From positions 2,542,001-2,606,000 of the forward strand of contig NZ_JBFDTP010000002.1 of the NCBI RefSeq assembly GCF_040719375.1: a stretch of 64,000 nt of DNA, written 5' to 3'. Positions within the stretch are counted from its first letter, which is position 1. Every line of letters begins with the position of its first letter. Below, in pieces: positions 9,625-19,100 of this stretch. A program made the position numbers and the translations under genes. Under the pieces are notes generated by a model. That model saw only the letters and a list, made by a program, of their open reading frames with translations. It was not told the DNA's origin and searched no databases. This DNA is from Clostridium sp. AN503 (GTDB taxonomy: Bacteria; Bacillota; Clostridia; Lachnospirales; Lachnospiraceae).

Positions 9625-11111
9625 GGGGTCACCTCCTCAAGTCCATTCTCCGGCGGGGTGAGATATCCCTTCACCGACGCCTTCCACAAACCGCTCTTCT
9701 CATCAAACTGGAACCCATCGTAGAAAACAGCCTGAAACAGATCTGTCCTCGCCTCCAGGCGGTCCACAAACTGGTGGGCGCCCTCTGCGTTTCCAGAGGA
9801 TGCGCTGATGGAAACAGTACCGGTAGCCAGGTCGACATCCGTGACGTCAGCAGACGCAACTCCCGCCGCGCACTCCAGTATGGCCTGTTTCACCTGGCTT
9901 GTATAGACAGGATAGCTGTTTAGGTTTTCAACGGTCTTTGTGATCACGCCGATGCGGGAATCCAGCATCGCATTCTCACCGACCAGGCGGTCGTACTCCG
10001 CGGCCCGCTCGATGACCATCTGGTTGTCAAGATAGTCAAACTGCCGGTTCACTACCTCCGTGCGGGCAAACCACAGGGCTGCCTGAGCAACGCCTATCCC
10101 TCCCAGCAGAAATGCCGCAAGCGCCACAGGAATCACATACCGCAGCAGCTCCCTGTGCCGCCGCACGGTCTCCCGGTCCTGGCTATATTGGTAGAATAAA
10201 TTGCTCTTTCCCCTGGGAGCCAAAAGCCCGCCCATCATCATGATAAAATTCTCAAACCAGACATGTCCGTCCGCCTGGAACCGGACAGCGCCGTCCTGCT
10301 CTTCATAGAGCTTCTCTACGTCCAGGCTGTCATCCATCTGCTGGATGCTCTCCCGGCAGATCTCCACATCTTCATCCTGAAATTCCCCGCCCAGATACAC
10401 GTGGGTCATGACCTCATCCACCTGCTGGGTCTTTAAAAACTGCTGCATATTGCTGATGCTTCTGGCACATTCTATGCCAAATGCAGGAGTCCCGCGCTCA
10501 CCGAATATACGGCTGGAATTGTATTGGAAATAAGCTCCGTTCACATAAAGGATATTGGTCAGGCTCATGCCGTCCAGCCCCTGGATGATACAGGTCTTTC
10601 CCTTTATGTAGGACAGGCAGTCCACGCTCATGATCTCTGCTACTGCCGACGAGACAACGGAATTAAGCTTAATGCCCATGTTCTTGAAGCGCTGCAGATG
10701 CGGCTCCAAATAGCTGCGGTCTATCATCGTGGCAGCCAGATTCACCATAGACCCTTCCTGTCCCAGCACCACATAGCCAAATGCCGGATCCTTGCGTTCC
10801 TCCGCAGTGGCAAATTCCCTGGGCAGATGGTCCATCAGCTTCCGGTGGGACATTTTGGGTACCTGAAGCACACGGTTCACTGCCTGGGAACTTCCAAGCA
10901 CCAGGACCACATCCTTTCTGGGCAGTTCATTTTCCTCCCAGAATTCCGATAAAAACGAATCAAAAGCTTCCTCGTTAATGACCTGTCCATTGATGATGCT
11001 GCCGTCCGGCGCCTGGGCACGGCACGCCCGGGTAACCGTCATCCTGCCGTTTTTGCCGGTGCCGACTACCGCTTTTACATCTCTGTTTGACAGAAATATC
11101 ACTGTACTCAC
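9621..11111 (-). CDS. PilM-PilN fusion protein of the T4P alignment complex
   Basis: I start it at GTG 11111, nine bases after AGGAGG at 11126-11121. An upstream in-frame ATG at 11147 would overlap pilC and lacks this site. The result is 496 residues. Residues 1 to about 310 resemble PilM, the actin/FtsA-like cytoplasmic protein (VSTVIFLSNRDVKAVVG opening, IIQGLDG and GGLLAPRGK segments). A single membrane helix follows at about 325-347, then a periplasm-type domain of about 150 residues like PilN. PilM normally binds a short N-terminal cytoplasmic peptide of PilN, so a covalent fusion fixes that interaction. Neighbours pilC (13 bases before) and pilO (overlapping) fit. The family call is from topology and position; an alternative is a PilM-only protein with an unrelated tail. 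Confidence 0.8.
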   Translation of the reverse strand: MSTVIFLSNRDVKAVVGTGKNGRMTVTRACRAQAPDGSIINGQVINEEAFDSFLSEFWEENELPRKDVVLVLGSSQAVNRVLQVPKMSHRKLMDHLPREFATAEERKDPAFGYVVLGQEGSMVNLAATMIDRSYLEPHLQRFKNMGIKLNSVVSSAVAEIMSVDCLSYIKGKTCIIQGLDGMSLTNILYVNGAYFQYNSSRIFGERGTPAFGIECARSISNMQQFLKTQQVDEVMTHVYLGGEFQDEDVEICRESIQQMDDSLDVEKLYEEQDGAVRFQADGHVWFENFIMMMGGLLAPRGKSNLFYQYSQDRETVRRHRELLRYVIPVALAAFLLGGIGVAQAALWFARTEVVNRQFDYLDNQMVIERAAEYDRLVGENAMLDSRIGVITKTVENLNSYPVYTSQVKQAILECAAGVASADVTDVDLATGTVSISASSGNAEGAHQFVDRLEARTDLFQAVFYDGFQFDEKSGLWKASVKGYLTPPENGLEEVTP

Positions 11112-11124
11112 GCCTATTGTCCTC

Positions 11125-12330
11125 CTAATTATACGCAGATGTCTCAATCGCAGAGTAGGATGCGTAGATCGGCATCATCACCGCAATCATAATGAATCCG
11201 ACAATCAGAGCCATTAAAATGATCATTGCCGGTTCTAAATATGTCACCATTTTATTGATCGCCAGCTCAGACTCGTATTCCAGATCCTCCGCTGTAGAAT
11301 TCAGCATCACATCCAGGCTTCCGGTCTCTTCACCGACCCTGACCGCAAATGCCAGCTTTTTGATAAATCCGTCCAGAGGCTCTATGGCCTCACTTAAATT
11401 CCCGCCGCCCCGGACAACCGGGATCGCCGTATCGAACTGCTTCTCGATATAGGTATTGCCAATGGAGCTTTTTGCAATCTGCATAGCCGTCACGATCGGA
11501 ATACCGGCGCTGTAAAGAGAGCTTAAGGCCCGCGCAAACCGCGCCGTATAGATGACCTTCCACAGCTTGCCGATCAAAGGCATATGGATCAGCATTTTAT
11601 CCAATGCGAGCCGCACTGCAACAATACTGCATATGGAACGGATCACGATCAATCCCGCGGCAATCCCAAAGATCACCACATACCAGTATTTACTCGTAAA
11701 TCCGGTTATGGCATAAAGGATCCTCGTGGGCAGCGGCAGTTCATCCATCAGGCTGAACAGGGATTCAAACTGCGGCAGCACATATCCGATCAGGATCGCA
11801 ACCACAACGACGATCAAAAATCCAAGAAACTTCGGGTAAGTCATGGAGCTTTTGATCTTGGAATTCAGCCGGTGCTGCTTGGAATACTGCTCCGCAAGCC
11901 GGTTAGCCGTCAGATCCATATTCCCCGCCGCCTCCGACGCCCGGAACATATTGATCATCATAGCCGGAAATACGCCGTCCATGGATTCCATCGCATCGGA
12001 AAGCGCAACGCCCTGCCGGATCAGACGAAGAAGCTCCGCGTACACCGCCCGTTCACGTGGACGGATACTTTCATTCTGCGCGATCATACCAAGCGCCCTC
12101 ACAAGGGAGACACCGGCTGACAGAAGGGTTCCCATCTCCCGGCAGAAATCCGCCAGGGACTGGGTTTTTAACGGCCGCGTATTCTTCCTGGCTGTGACTT
12201 CTTTTGCTGAAACAAGATATTTCTCTTCGCTCTTCAGTTTTTCATAAAGCTCATTTTCATCTGCTGCCGTCATCACACCTTTGACATCCCTGCCCCTGGT
12301 ATTGGTAGCGCGGTATTTATATTTCGGCAA
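11125..12330 (-). CDS. pilC: T4P inner-membrane platform protein PilC (GspF family)
   Basis: This 401-residue protein contains two GspF domains, about residues 60-185 and 265-390, with membrane segments near 165-190, 215-240 and 370-395. It is the platform on which PilB and PilT act. The opening PKYKYRATNTRG is typical of the family. The start appears to be TTG at 12330. In-frame TGA lies 24 bases further up, so there is no longer in-frame alternative. The only Shine-Dalgarno-like sequence is a run of nine G at 12338-12346, seven bases upstream. Slippage in that run would change the ribosome site and spacing. The gene follows pilD and precedes pilMN. Confidence 0.9.
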   Translation of the reverse strand: MPKYKYRATNTRGRDVKGVMTAADENELYEKLKSEEKYLVSAKEVTARKNTRPLKTQSLADFCREMGTLLSAGVSLVRALGMIAQNESIRPRERAVYAELLRLIRQGVALSDAMESMDGVFPAMMINMFRASEAAGNMDLTANRLAEQYSKQHRLNSKIKSSMTYPKFLGFLIVVVVAILIGYVLPQFESLFSLMDELPLPTRILYAITGFTSKYWYVVIFGIAAGLIVIRSICSIVAVRLALDKMLIHMPLIGKLWKVIYTARFARALSSLYSAGIPIVTAMQIAKSSIGNTYIEKQFDTAIPVVRGGGNLSEAIEPLDGFIKKLAFAVRVGEETGSLDVMLNSTAEDLEYESELAINKMVTYLEPAMIILMALIVGFIMIAVMMPIYASYSAIETSAYN

Positions 12331-12337
12331 TGGCGTT

Positions 12338-12346
12338 CCCCCCCCC
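12338..12346 (-). repeat. G9 homopolymer serving as the pilC ribosome-binding region
   Basis: Nine consecutive C on plus read as G9 on the coding strand. The tract is seven bases before the pilC TTG codon and no other purine-rich site is present. Long G runs are slippage-prone, so pilC translation could vary with tract length. This is inference from position alone. Confidence 0.6.
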
Positions 12347-12394
12347 TGTCAGTTCCTTTTTGATCCTATTTTGCAGTTTCTGCCCTGCGTCTCC

Positions 12395-13165
12395 TTACAG
12401 GCCGCACAAGCCCAGATACCACGCAGTCAGCTGTCCACCCCAGAAGATGGACACAAACATACCCAGACAGAGAAACGGACCAAAAGCAAAGTGTTCCTTC
12501 CGTCCTTTTTTACCAGTTGAAAGCAGGTATATCCCATATATGCCCCCGGTCAGCACCGCCAGAAACAGGGAAACCAGATTCAGCTTCCACCCCAGCAGCA
12601 GGCCGCAGACACCCATCAGCTTGATATCGCCTCCCCCAAACGCCCCAGGCACCGCCAGGGTAATGAGGGTAAGAGGCAGGCTGACAGACAATACGCCGAT
12701 CAGCCGTTCCGCCAGGGATACCCCCGGCAATGTCACGATGGAAACAAGTGCAATGATCAGGATCGCAAGAACAAATCCATTGGGTATTTCCATCGTATCT
12801 ATATCCACAAAAGCAACCACCGTAAGCATCCCGAGGAATGCAAAAATGGTAAAAGCTGCCAGATTTATGCCTATTTTAAAAACGCACAAAAGGGCTATAC
12901 AGCCCCCAAACAATTCAATCCATGTATAGCGGGAAGACACCCTGCCCCCGCAATATCTGCACCGCCCCTTCAGGGACAGCCAGCTAAACACCGGTATCAT
13001 ATCCAGCCCCGACAGCCGGTGGTCACAGTCAGGACAGTGGGAACAGCCTTTCACAAAAGACATCCCCTTCGGCACGCGGTAAATCACCACGTTGAGGAAT
13101 GAAAATATGCTGGCGCCGAACAGCCAGATCAGTGCTGCTAAAGTTAGTTCTGCAATCTGTAGCAT
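12395..13165 (-). CDS. pilD: Prepilin peptidase / N-methyltransferase PilD
   Basis: This 256-residue polytopic membrane protein belongs to the A24 aspartic peptidase family. After an N-terminal hydrophobic stretch it has the methyltransferase-domain zinc motif CPDC...CRYC (residues about 46-75). Catalytic aspartates are visible in VDIDTMEIPN (about residue 130) and GGGDIKLMG (about 190, the GxGD motif). It cleaves the leader before Phe in FTLVE proteins and methylates the new N-terminus. The substrates here would be the three pilins and the giant GLUG protein. The ribosome site is AAGGA, about ten bases before ATG 13165. It lies between a small membrane protein and pilC. Confidence 0.93.
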   Translation of the reverse strand: MLQIAELTLAALIWLFGASIFSFLNVVIYRVPKGMSFVKGCSHCPDCDHRLSGLDMIPVFSWLSLKGRCRYCGGRVSSRYTWIELFGGCIALLCVFKIGINLAAFTIFAFLGMLTVVAFVDIDTMEIPNGFVLAILIIALVSIVTLPGVSLAERLIGVLSVSLPLTLITLAVPGAFGGGDIKLMGVCGLLLGWKLNLVSLFLAVLTGGIYGIYLLSTGKKGRKEHFAFGPFLCLGMFVSIFWGGQLTAWYLGLCGL

Positions 13166-13230
13166 ATGGGATATTTCCTTTTTCTTATGGCTATTTTTCT
13201 TATGGCTATTCTTCTTATAGCGATTCTTCT
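13166..13230 (-). repeat. Short 15-bp imperfect tandem repeats before pilD
   Basis: On plus, the unit TTCTTATGGCTATTT recurs about three and a half times with drift between the preceding gene and pilD. It is non-coding as far as I can see and close to the pilD ribosome site, which remains intact. Confidence 0.5.
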
Positions 13231-13269
13231 TGAAGCTTTCTTCTCAGTCATGCAGGGAATCCGGCAGCA

Positions 13270-13710
13270 TCATTCTGCCGCCGGTGCCTCTGCCTGTGCC
13301 GACCAGTCAGGCTGGGCCGCCTTGCGGAACTGGTAATACAGCTTCCAGCAGTTGCCTTCCTGATCGTCATAGTTGTAAATCACTACCACTTTTTCTTTTA
13401 TGTAGATGAAGCTTCGTGGCGCACGCCGCGCCGCATCCCAGGAGCTTAAGACAAGTTCGCCTTCGGCTCCGCTCAAATCTGCAACCTCCTCCGCTACGCC
13501 CTCGGCCAGGCCGTCGGGGGTGAGCGGGTCGTAGATTCGTTGGTCCCTGCCGTAGTATTCGGTCGCCAGGAGACGGAGGGCGAATTCGGCGTTTTTGGCC
13601 TCGGAGAGGGTGTGGCGGGTGAGGATGGTGAAAACACATACATAACTCCATCCCTCCACCAAAACCATTACTATCAATATCGTAATAACTAACCTCACCC
13701 TTTTCAACAT
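13270..13710 (-). CDS. Small single-pass membrane protein in the pilus operon
   Basis: I choose ATG 13710 (146 residues) because GGAG lies six bases before it; an ATG four codons earlier has no ribosome site. A basic N-terminus is followed by one hydrophobic helix at about residues 5-30 (LVITILIVMVLVEG), then a soluble domain of about 110 residues. It lacks the GFTLVE prepilin motif, so PilD is not expected to cut it. The layout resembles a minor pilin-like or pilus accessory protein. It sits 38 bases after the intact pilin and before pilD, so co-expression is likely. I do not recognise the family. Confidence 0.75.
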   Translation of the reverse strand: MLKRVRLVITILIVMVLVEGWSYVCVFTILTRHTLSEAKNAEFALRLLATEYYGRDQRIYDPLTPDGLAEGVAEEVADLSGAEGELVLSSWDAARRAPRSFIYIKEKVVVIYNYDDQEGNCWKLYYQFRKAAQPDWSAQAEAPAAE

Positions 13711-13748
13711 TAATTGCTCCATTTCAAACTGAAAGTAACAATATTTTA

Positions 13749-14186
13749 CTATTTTCCTATAGTGATTTCTTCCATATCTCCCTGTTTATATACTACCTTT
13801 GTAACCACACCATCAGCAGCAGTTATAGTTGCAGTATATGTATCCGTAACTGCTGCTAACGTTGCAATTTCTTCCGCAACAGAATCTGCCGTATTTCCAC
13901 TATTTTTAACTTCAAAACCTGTACCAAAAACATCCGCAAATGTATCACCCGTTTCACCGGACGCTTCTGCGTATTTTTCAGATGCAATTGTTTGTGCCGC
14001 TAAGTATACCGTTCTTCCATTAATAGCTGCTTGTTTTTCCTTTGCTTTATCTATCCATCCAATTAATGCAGGAACCATTATCGCTGCCAAAATTGCCAGA
14101 ATTACCAACACCACAATCAACTCAACCAACGTAAAGCCCTTCTTGGACTCCTGTTTTGCCCACAACTTCCTCATGAACTTGTTCAT
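13749..14186 (-). CDS. Type IV pilin (probable major pilin)
   Basis: This 145-residue protein has a 17-residue leader ending KKG, then FTLVELIVVLVILAIL. That is the class IVa prepilin motif with Glu at +5 and a 20-residue hydrophobic helix. The following GWIDKAKEKQ and small acidic/Thr-rich domain resemble clostridial PilA proteins. The first ATG is preceded by AAGGA about ten bases upstream. There are no cysteines, so the D-region is not disulfide-closed. The AT-rich DNA differs somewhat from downstream genes, common for exposed pilins. It lies immediately after the G10-interrupted pilin and shares its N-terminal half, suggesting duplication. Confidence 0.93.
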   Translation of the reverse strand: MNKFMRKLWAKQESKKGFTLVELIVVLVILAILAAIMVPALIGWIDKAKEKQAAINGRTVYLAAQTIASEKYAEASGETGDTFADVFGTGFEVKNSGNTADSVAEEIATLAAVTDTYTATITAADGVVTKVVYKQGDMEEITIGK

Positions 14187-14437
14187 ACTAAATAATTCCT
14201 TTCACCATATAATTCGCTTATACTTTTTGATTTTTAGTTCCAACTCGATTAAATAAAATGCTCAATATATACTATTAAACGTTTTAATTAAATCACTATT
14301 GATTGATTTATAGAACAAAAATCAGGTGAAAGGAAATTTAATTTCAGTTCAAGTTAAAGTATTATGGGTTTAAACAGTGATAAAAATCTAGTTCAATTTT
14401 CATTTTTACCACTTCATTTTTCCATAAATACCACAAG

Positions 14438-14901
14438 CTAATTAAACGTCCAACCTGCTGTTGGAGTGTATGTTGCTGCGATTCCATTTGATGTATACTT
14501 AAATTCTGTAATGACCGCCTTATCACTCCAAGTTATAGAACAGAGTGTTGTCTTATCTTCCCAGCCGTCTCCGCAAATTTCATCAATATAATTCTGAAGA
14601 TTATAAGTATCTGCATCCCCGGTAGCCGATGTACCTTTATAAGTATTATGGCCTCCAGTAAATGTATCTGCATTCGCATACGCCTCATATAGCCCTGATT
14701 GTGCTGCCAGTTCTACATTTCTGGCTTCCAACTGCACCTGTCTTTGTTTTGCTCTATCAATCCATCCACTCATTGCCGGTATCATGATCGCGGCAAGTAT
14801 TGCCAGAATCACCAGCACTACAATCAGCTCTACAAGTGTAAAGCCTTTTCGGGAGTTATGTTTCAGCCCCCCCCCCTGATTTGTTTCATCATTTTCTTCA
14901 T
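14438..14901 (-). pseudogene. Type IV pilin gene, out of frame at a G10 tract (candidate phase-variable pilin)
   Basis: ATG 14901 has GAGAGG eight bases upstream. The frame reads MKKMMKQIRGGG and stops at TGA 14863-14865, immediately after a run of ten G (14867-14876). One frame away, the sequence continues LKHNSRKGFTLVELIVVLVILAIL and a complete pilin body to the stop at 14438, closely resembling the neighbouring pilin. Eleven (or eight) G would join the leader to the body, giving a normal 20-residue prepilin leader. No other start with a ribosome site serves the pilin frame. The body shows no other damage, which argues against an old pseudogene. It is either a slipped-strand phase-variable gene caught OFF or a one-base assembly error. 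Confidence 0.8.
14867..14876 (-). repeat. G10 homopolymer in the prepilin leader
   Basis: Ten C on plus (G on the coding strand) lie between start codon and FTLVE motif of the second pilin. The length decides whether the pilin frame is joined to its start. Confidence 0.9.
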
Positions 14902-15375
14902 TCTTATTACCTCTCTTTTTGATTTTCCATTGCTTCGGATTGCTTCGCTTACCGCCGGCCTGGGCGGTAGCCTGGTTTTTCCTCGCGCCGGATCATAATG
15001 GTTCGTCCATGGCTATGTAGTTGTCACTTCCATGGGGTGCTTCGCAGTTTGACTTCGCCGGGCCGGATGATGGACTTTGTGTGGAATACAACGGGATTTG
15101 CCTTATTGGGATTAGTCTGATTAACAGACTTGATTCTGCTTCGCAGAATCGACGTTTGGCCTTATCACGTTTCTTATCCGCAGTACACCTCAATTCCGCT
15201 TCGCTCCATGCCCTATGTGCACATTCGCATCAGGCTCGGAAAACTGTGCCAAATGTTCAATACGCAGGTCACGGACTTCGCCCTATGTGAACATGTGCAT
15301 AGAAGATGGCTTTTGTGCAAGCACAACGCCATCTTCTATGCACATGTTCACGCACTGCTCACTGCTATCGTGGCT
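14902..15375 (-). ncRNA. Long structured 5' leader of the G10 pilin
   Basis: About 470 bases separate a good minus-strand promoter (15376-15405) from the pilin start. I see no credible gene. The stretch is dense in hairpins: the 24-bp stem at 15287-15351, GATTCTG/CAGAATC around 15132-15150, AGTCTG/CAGACT around 15114-15130, and CCGCC/GGCGG around 14952-14968. It does not match the c-di-GMP (GEMM) riboswitch consensus as I remember it. A regulatory leader is inferred; a decayed repeat element is the main alternative. Confidence 0.4.
15287..15351. repeat. 24-bp perfect inverted repeat (hairpin)
   Basis: GTGAACATGTGCAT plus AGAAGATGGC at 15287-15310 pairs perfectly with 15328-15351. The 17-base middle holds a further GTGC/GCAC stem. 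There is no T-run on either side, so an intrinsic terminator is unlikely. Confidence 0.85.
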
Positions 15376-15405
15376 ATTATATCACATACCTGTAATTTCC
15401 GTCAA
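15376..15405 (-). promoter_or_regulatory. Promoter reading toward the G10 pilin leader
   Basis: On minus, TTGACG (15405-15400) and TATAAT (15381-15376) are 18 bases apart. A start near 15369 would transcribe the hairpin-rich leader and then the two pilins. Confidence 0.6.
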
Positions 15406-15560
15406 ATTTTTAGCTGCATTTAACCTTGTTTTCCATAAATTGTAACTATATTTTTCTATTTGTGCATTTTTTGCGTAATTTAGGGTTTTTGAGGTTCTTT
15501 TGACTCTGTGATATTATTGCCAGTTAATTTCATTTTAGAATCCTTTGCACGATTGTGACG

Positions 15561-15845
15561 CTACCATGCCCACGGCGGACGACCGGGTTTAGGCGGCGGA
15601 GGTGGGCCGGGTGGCCTGCCATGTCCAGGTGGACGCCCAGGTCCCGGAGGCGGTGGGGGCGGCGGTCCAGGTGGTCCCCATGGCGGTGGACCGTCGGGCC
15701 GGGGCGGTGGCCCCCATGGCGGCGGCTGTGGACGATGAGGTCTGGGTGGAATCCATGGTTTTGACGGTCTGCCGCAATTACTGCACCATGGACATATCTG
15801 GCATCTCGCCCAGTCGGCGAGTGAATGATTGATTGGATTAGACAT
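15561..15845 (-). CDS. Proline/glycine-rich mini-protein with Cys motif
   Basis: This 94-residue frame begins with a polar segment containing CQICPWCSNCGRP (four Cys, residues about 15-25). Some 60 residues built from PPRP, PPWGPP and PGRPPG units follow, ending in Trp. The bias (Pro about half) is coding-like in only this strand's frame; the antisense frame is Arg/Trp-rich and unlikely. A weak AAGGG lies about 14 bases before the ATG. There is no signal peptide. It sits between the giant adhesin and the pilins. Function unknown. The CxxC-type cluster could bind metal and the polyproline tail could be a spacer or wall-spanning stalk. Confidence 0.55.
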   Translation of the reverse strand: MSNPINHSLADWARCQICPWCSNCGRPSKPWIPPRPHRPQPPPWGPPPRPDGPPPWGPPGPPPPPPPGPGRPPGHGRPPGPPPPPKPGRPPWAW

Positions 15846-16048
15846 ATTCAGGCATATCCCTTTTCTTTCAGGATATGCCCGTAATCATAAAATGTTATCT
15901 TTTTCATTCATTTCTTGGGGACACCGCTGATAACGTCGGATACCATCGGTCCACAACCGTGTAATGATGTTCCCATTCTGCAATATCTGTAGCAAGATTT
16001 ATAATGGATCCTGCCTGGCTATATTTATCTTTAAACATTTTATCCACT
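15846..16048. other. Intergenic region between mini-protein and adhesin
   Basis: It contains a 9-bp inverted repeat GGCATATCC / GGATATGCC at about 15851-15879 just upstream of the mini-protein start. No gene is visible. The repeat could be an operator or a hairpin affecting translation. Confidence 0.5.
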
Positions 16049-16082
16049 GAAAAAGCGCCCAGGACAAAAGTCCCAGGCACTC
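16049..16082 (-). terminator. Intrinsic terminator of the giant adhesin
   Basis: On minus, GCCTGGGAC TTTT GTCCTGGGC (fully paired with two G-U pairs) is followed by GCTTTTT, 24 bases after the stop. Confidence 0.85.
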
Positions 16083-16105
16083 TTTCTTGTTCTGTACGGA
16101 AACGA

Positions 16106-19100
16106 TCAGTTATCGTCTTCCTTCTTTCTTGTTGTTACTGCAAATGCTGCCAGCATCATACTGGACAAAAGCAGTATCAAACCATTCGCACCGGTTCTTC
16201 CGGTCTTTGGCAATGCACCTAGGGGTACATCTTCATCCTCGATCACAACAGTCGAATTGGACATGTTATCAATCGGCAGAGATGCTAATGGCACATCTTC
16301 CGGAAGAATAGTTGTGGTTGTTTCTCCAGGACCGCCGGAAGGCGTTGAGCCGTTATCGTTTGGTCCGGAGGAGTCTCCACCGCCGCCACCGCCACCACCA
16401 CCGCCATTTGCGGTGCTTGTAGCGATTGCTCCGGTGTCTCCCCGTTCTTCTTCCGTTCCTATTGCTGCTACTGCAATGTTTGTAAAGCTCTTATTTCTAA
16501 CATCATCTCTGGTCACCTTGTATGCTGCATTAAGCACTACCGACTCCCCTGTTCTGAGAGATGCTATGGTTGCTGAGCCGTCTGCATTAAGCGTATAACC
16601 ATCTTTGGCTATCAGCATTGTTCCGGACAAAATATCGGTAACTTTGATATTTTCCAGAGTCTGGTTCCCGGTATTGGTTACGGTAATGTCAAACAGGGCG
16701 TCCTCTCCAATCCTAAATGATCCTCTGGACGGAAGATTCGTCACTGCCTTGGTTACCGTCCAGTTGCGCTCCGCATCAACTTTAGGTATATCAGGCGTCT
16801 CGCCTTCTTCTGTCTTCGATCCACCAGGTGTTGTAAATTCTGCTACAGCTATATTGGTGAAATGCTCTTTCCGCAAGTCTGCTTCGCTTACCTTGTAAGT
16901 GACTTTTATGATGATAGTTTCTCCGGCAGCTAAATGCTGAACCGTGGCGTAACCATTTTCTACATCGTAACCCGCGCCAGGCTGGATCTCTGCTCCATTC
17001 AACTGATCAATCACTCGGAAATAAGTGACCGCCGTGGTTCCGGTATTGGTGACTTTAATATCAAAGTTCACCGTATCATCCTTCTGGAACAGTCCGCCTT
17101 CGGCAGTCCCTGCATTTGTCACAGACTTTTCAACCTTCAGGCCAGTGGTCGGAATCGGATCCGTACTGCCTTCGCCTTCAGTTTCTGTGGATTTAACCAC
17201 CGCTGTATTCTTAAACTCAGGATTGCCGACATCAGTTGCCTTTACTACATATCTGGCCGCCACATTCACCTCTGTCTGCGGATCCATGGTTTCAATTACT
17301 GCGGTATTTGCATCTACCGTGTAGCCCTCGCCTGGGAGGATCTCTGCATCTGCAAGCTGATCTTCCACTGTGATGTTATTCAATGTGGTATTTCCTGCAT
17401 TGGTGACTTTGATGTTAAAGCGGATCTCATCACCTTCTGCAAAGCCCAATCCTGGTGCCGGAGCATTGGTTATGGTCTTTGTAACCTCCAGCAGATCCTG
17501 CCAGATGGTAAATGCCGCCGGAATGACTGTGATATTGTAGTTTGCATTTACCTCGCTCTTGTCATCTACGAGAACCTGTATAACATCGCCGTAAACGCCA
17601 AACTTCTCACCGTCTTCTGTTCCTGCATTTGTACGCGCTAACGTGTATGCCAGATTATCGCCTGGAACTACGTTGTCGTCTATCACTGCGGTAAATGCCG
17701 GATCGGCTGCACCAGCGAATTTCTCTGCTGGCTGGGCTGTGATGGTGACATCGCGTTTTTCAATATCCAGTTTTCCAGGTACATAAGTAATTGTTGTGTA
17801 GTTCTTTGTTACATCATTGCCATTTTCGTCTACAAGCTTCAGTTCACTCGGTACTAATTTATTCTCATAAGTGCCGGCATTGGTTTCCTCTCCGGTTATG
17901 GTGATTCCGCCAAGGCTGTGATTGGAAAGCTGACCGATTATGGACGCGGGGGCTCCTTCTGTTAATTTCCCGTGTGGGGCGCCGTCGTAGATGTATTTGG
18001 CATCGTTGGCAGTTACTATCACTTCGGTTTCGACAGGATTGATCTTCAGCCAGCCGTCTACATATGTGATGCTGTAGTTCGCTGTGATATCTTCTCCTGT
18101 GGTTTCATTTGTGATTCTGAAATCAGCGTCTGTAAGGCCCATCATATATGGGGTATCGCTTGCGTCCGTTCCTACTGCTTTGGCCTCTTTACCTTCCGCA
18201 ACAGATGCCGTGGCAGTAGGATTGGTCAACGTTATTGGTGTGAATCCTTCGGCGTATTGCTCTGAGCCATTGTAAATCACCTCATTGGTTGCGCCAGTAA
18301 GATTTATCTGCTGTGGAGTTACTTCGATCATTGCCGTCACCGGCTCTGTCGTCTCATAGCCCTCTTTGCTGGCTCTTACCTGGACGGTCTGATTTCCTAC
18401 ATTGGTCTGGCTCGGTTCTTCAGTACTCCAATCAGCTTCCCCTACCTTATACTCGATGGTTGCATCTGCGATACTGGCTCCAATATCGGTCAGCTTATAT
18501 GCTGTCCCATTATATACGCCGCCACCATTTGATGCTCCTACGGTCAAATCAGTTTTATTGATATTTACAGTCAATATACCCTCATTCGGAATAACATTGT
18601 AATTATCCGGGTTCGCTCCTTCCGAATATGTTACTTCTATGGTGTTCTTACTATTTCCAACCTCGGTCTGGCTTCCTGTTGCCGAAAAACTTGCCTCGTT
18701 ATTGACAAACTCAAGACTGCCTTCTGCATACCCTGCGGTCGCATTCGTCAGCGGAGTGCCATCATATGGCTTCTCTCCTCCTCCGGACTCCAAAGTGACA
18801 TCCCTCTGACCTATAATCACTGCCGCAGTTCCCGTACTCGGCTCATATCCGGTTCGCGTTGCCTGGAAACCTATAGTATACGTTCCCGCATCTATGTACA
18901 TTGGGCTCGTCTCTAAAGTGTAGTTTCCTTCTGCATCCCGGTAACGTACAGTCGCATCTGCTATACTAGCTTTCGCTTCCACCCCATATGCATTTCCACT
19001 ATAGGTCTCCGTCACATCTTTCGCAGACACCGTCAAGTCCGCTTTGTTAATATTTACAGTCAGTACACCTTCATTCCGAGTTACATTGTAATTGGCCGGG

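Noticed and set aside
14993..15290. Small frames on both strands in the pilin leader
   Set aside because: They have no ribosome sites and overlap strong hairpins. They may reflect a repeat element, not a gene.
15287..15351. Invertible promoter bounded by inverted repeats
   Set aside because: Only 17 bases separate the arms, too few for a promoter; it is a hairpin.
14902..15375. c-di-GMP (GEMM) riboswitch
   Set aside because: Considered because of the pilus context, but the conserved core and tetraloop/receptor segments are not seen.
15555..15832. Arg/Trp-rich plus-strand frames opposite the mini-protein
   Set aside because: They mirror the Pro/Gly codons of the minus-strand frame and have no plausible ribosome site.
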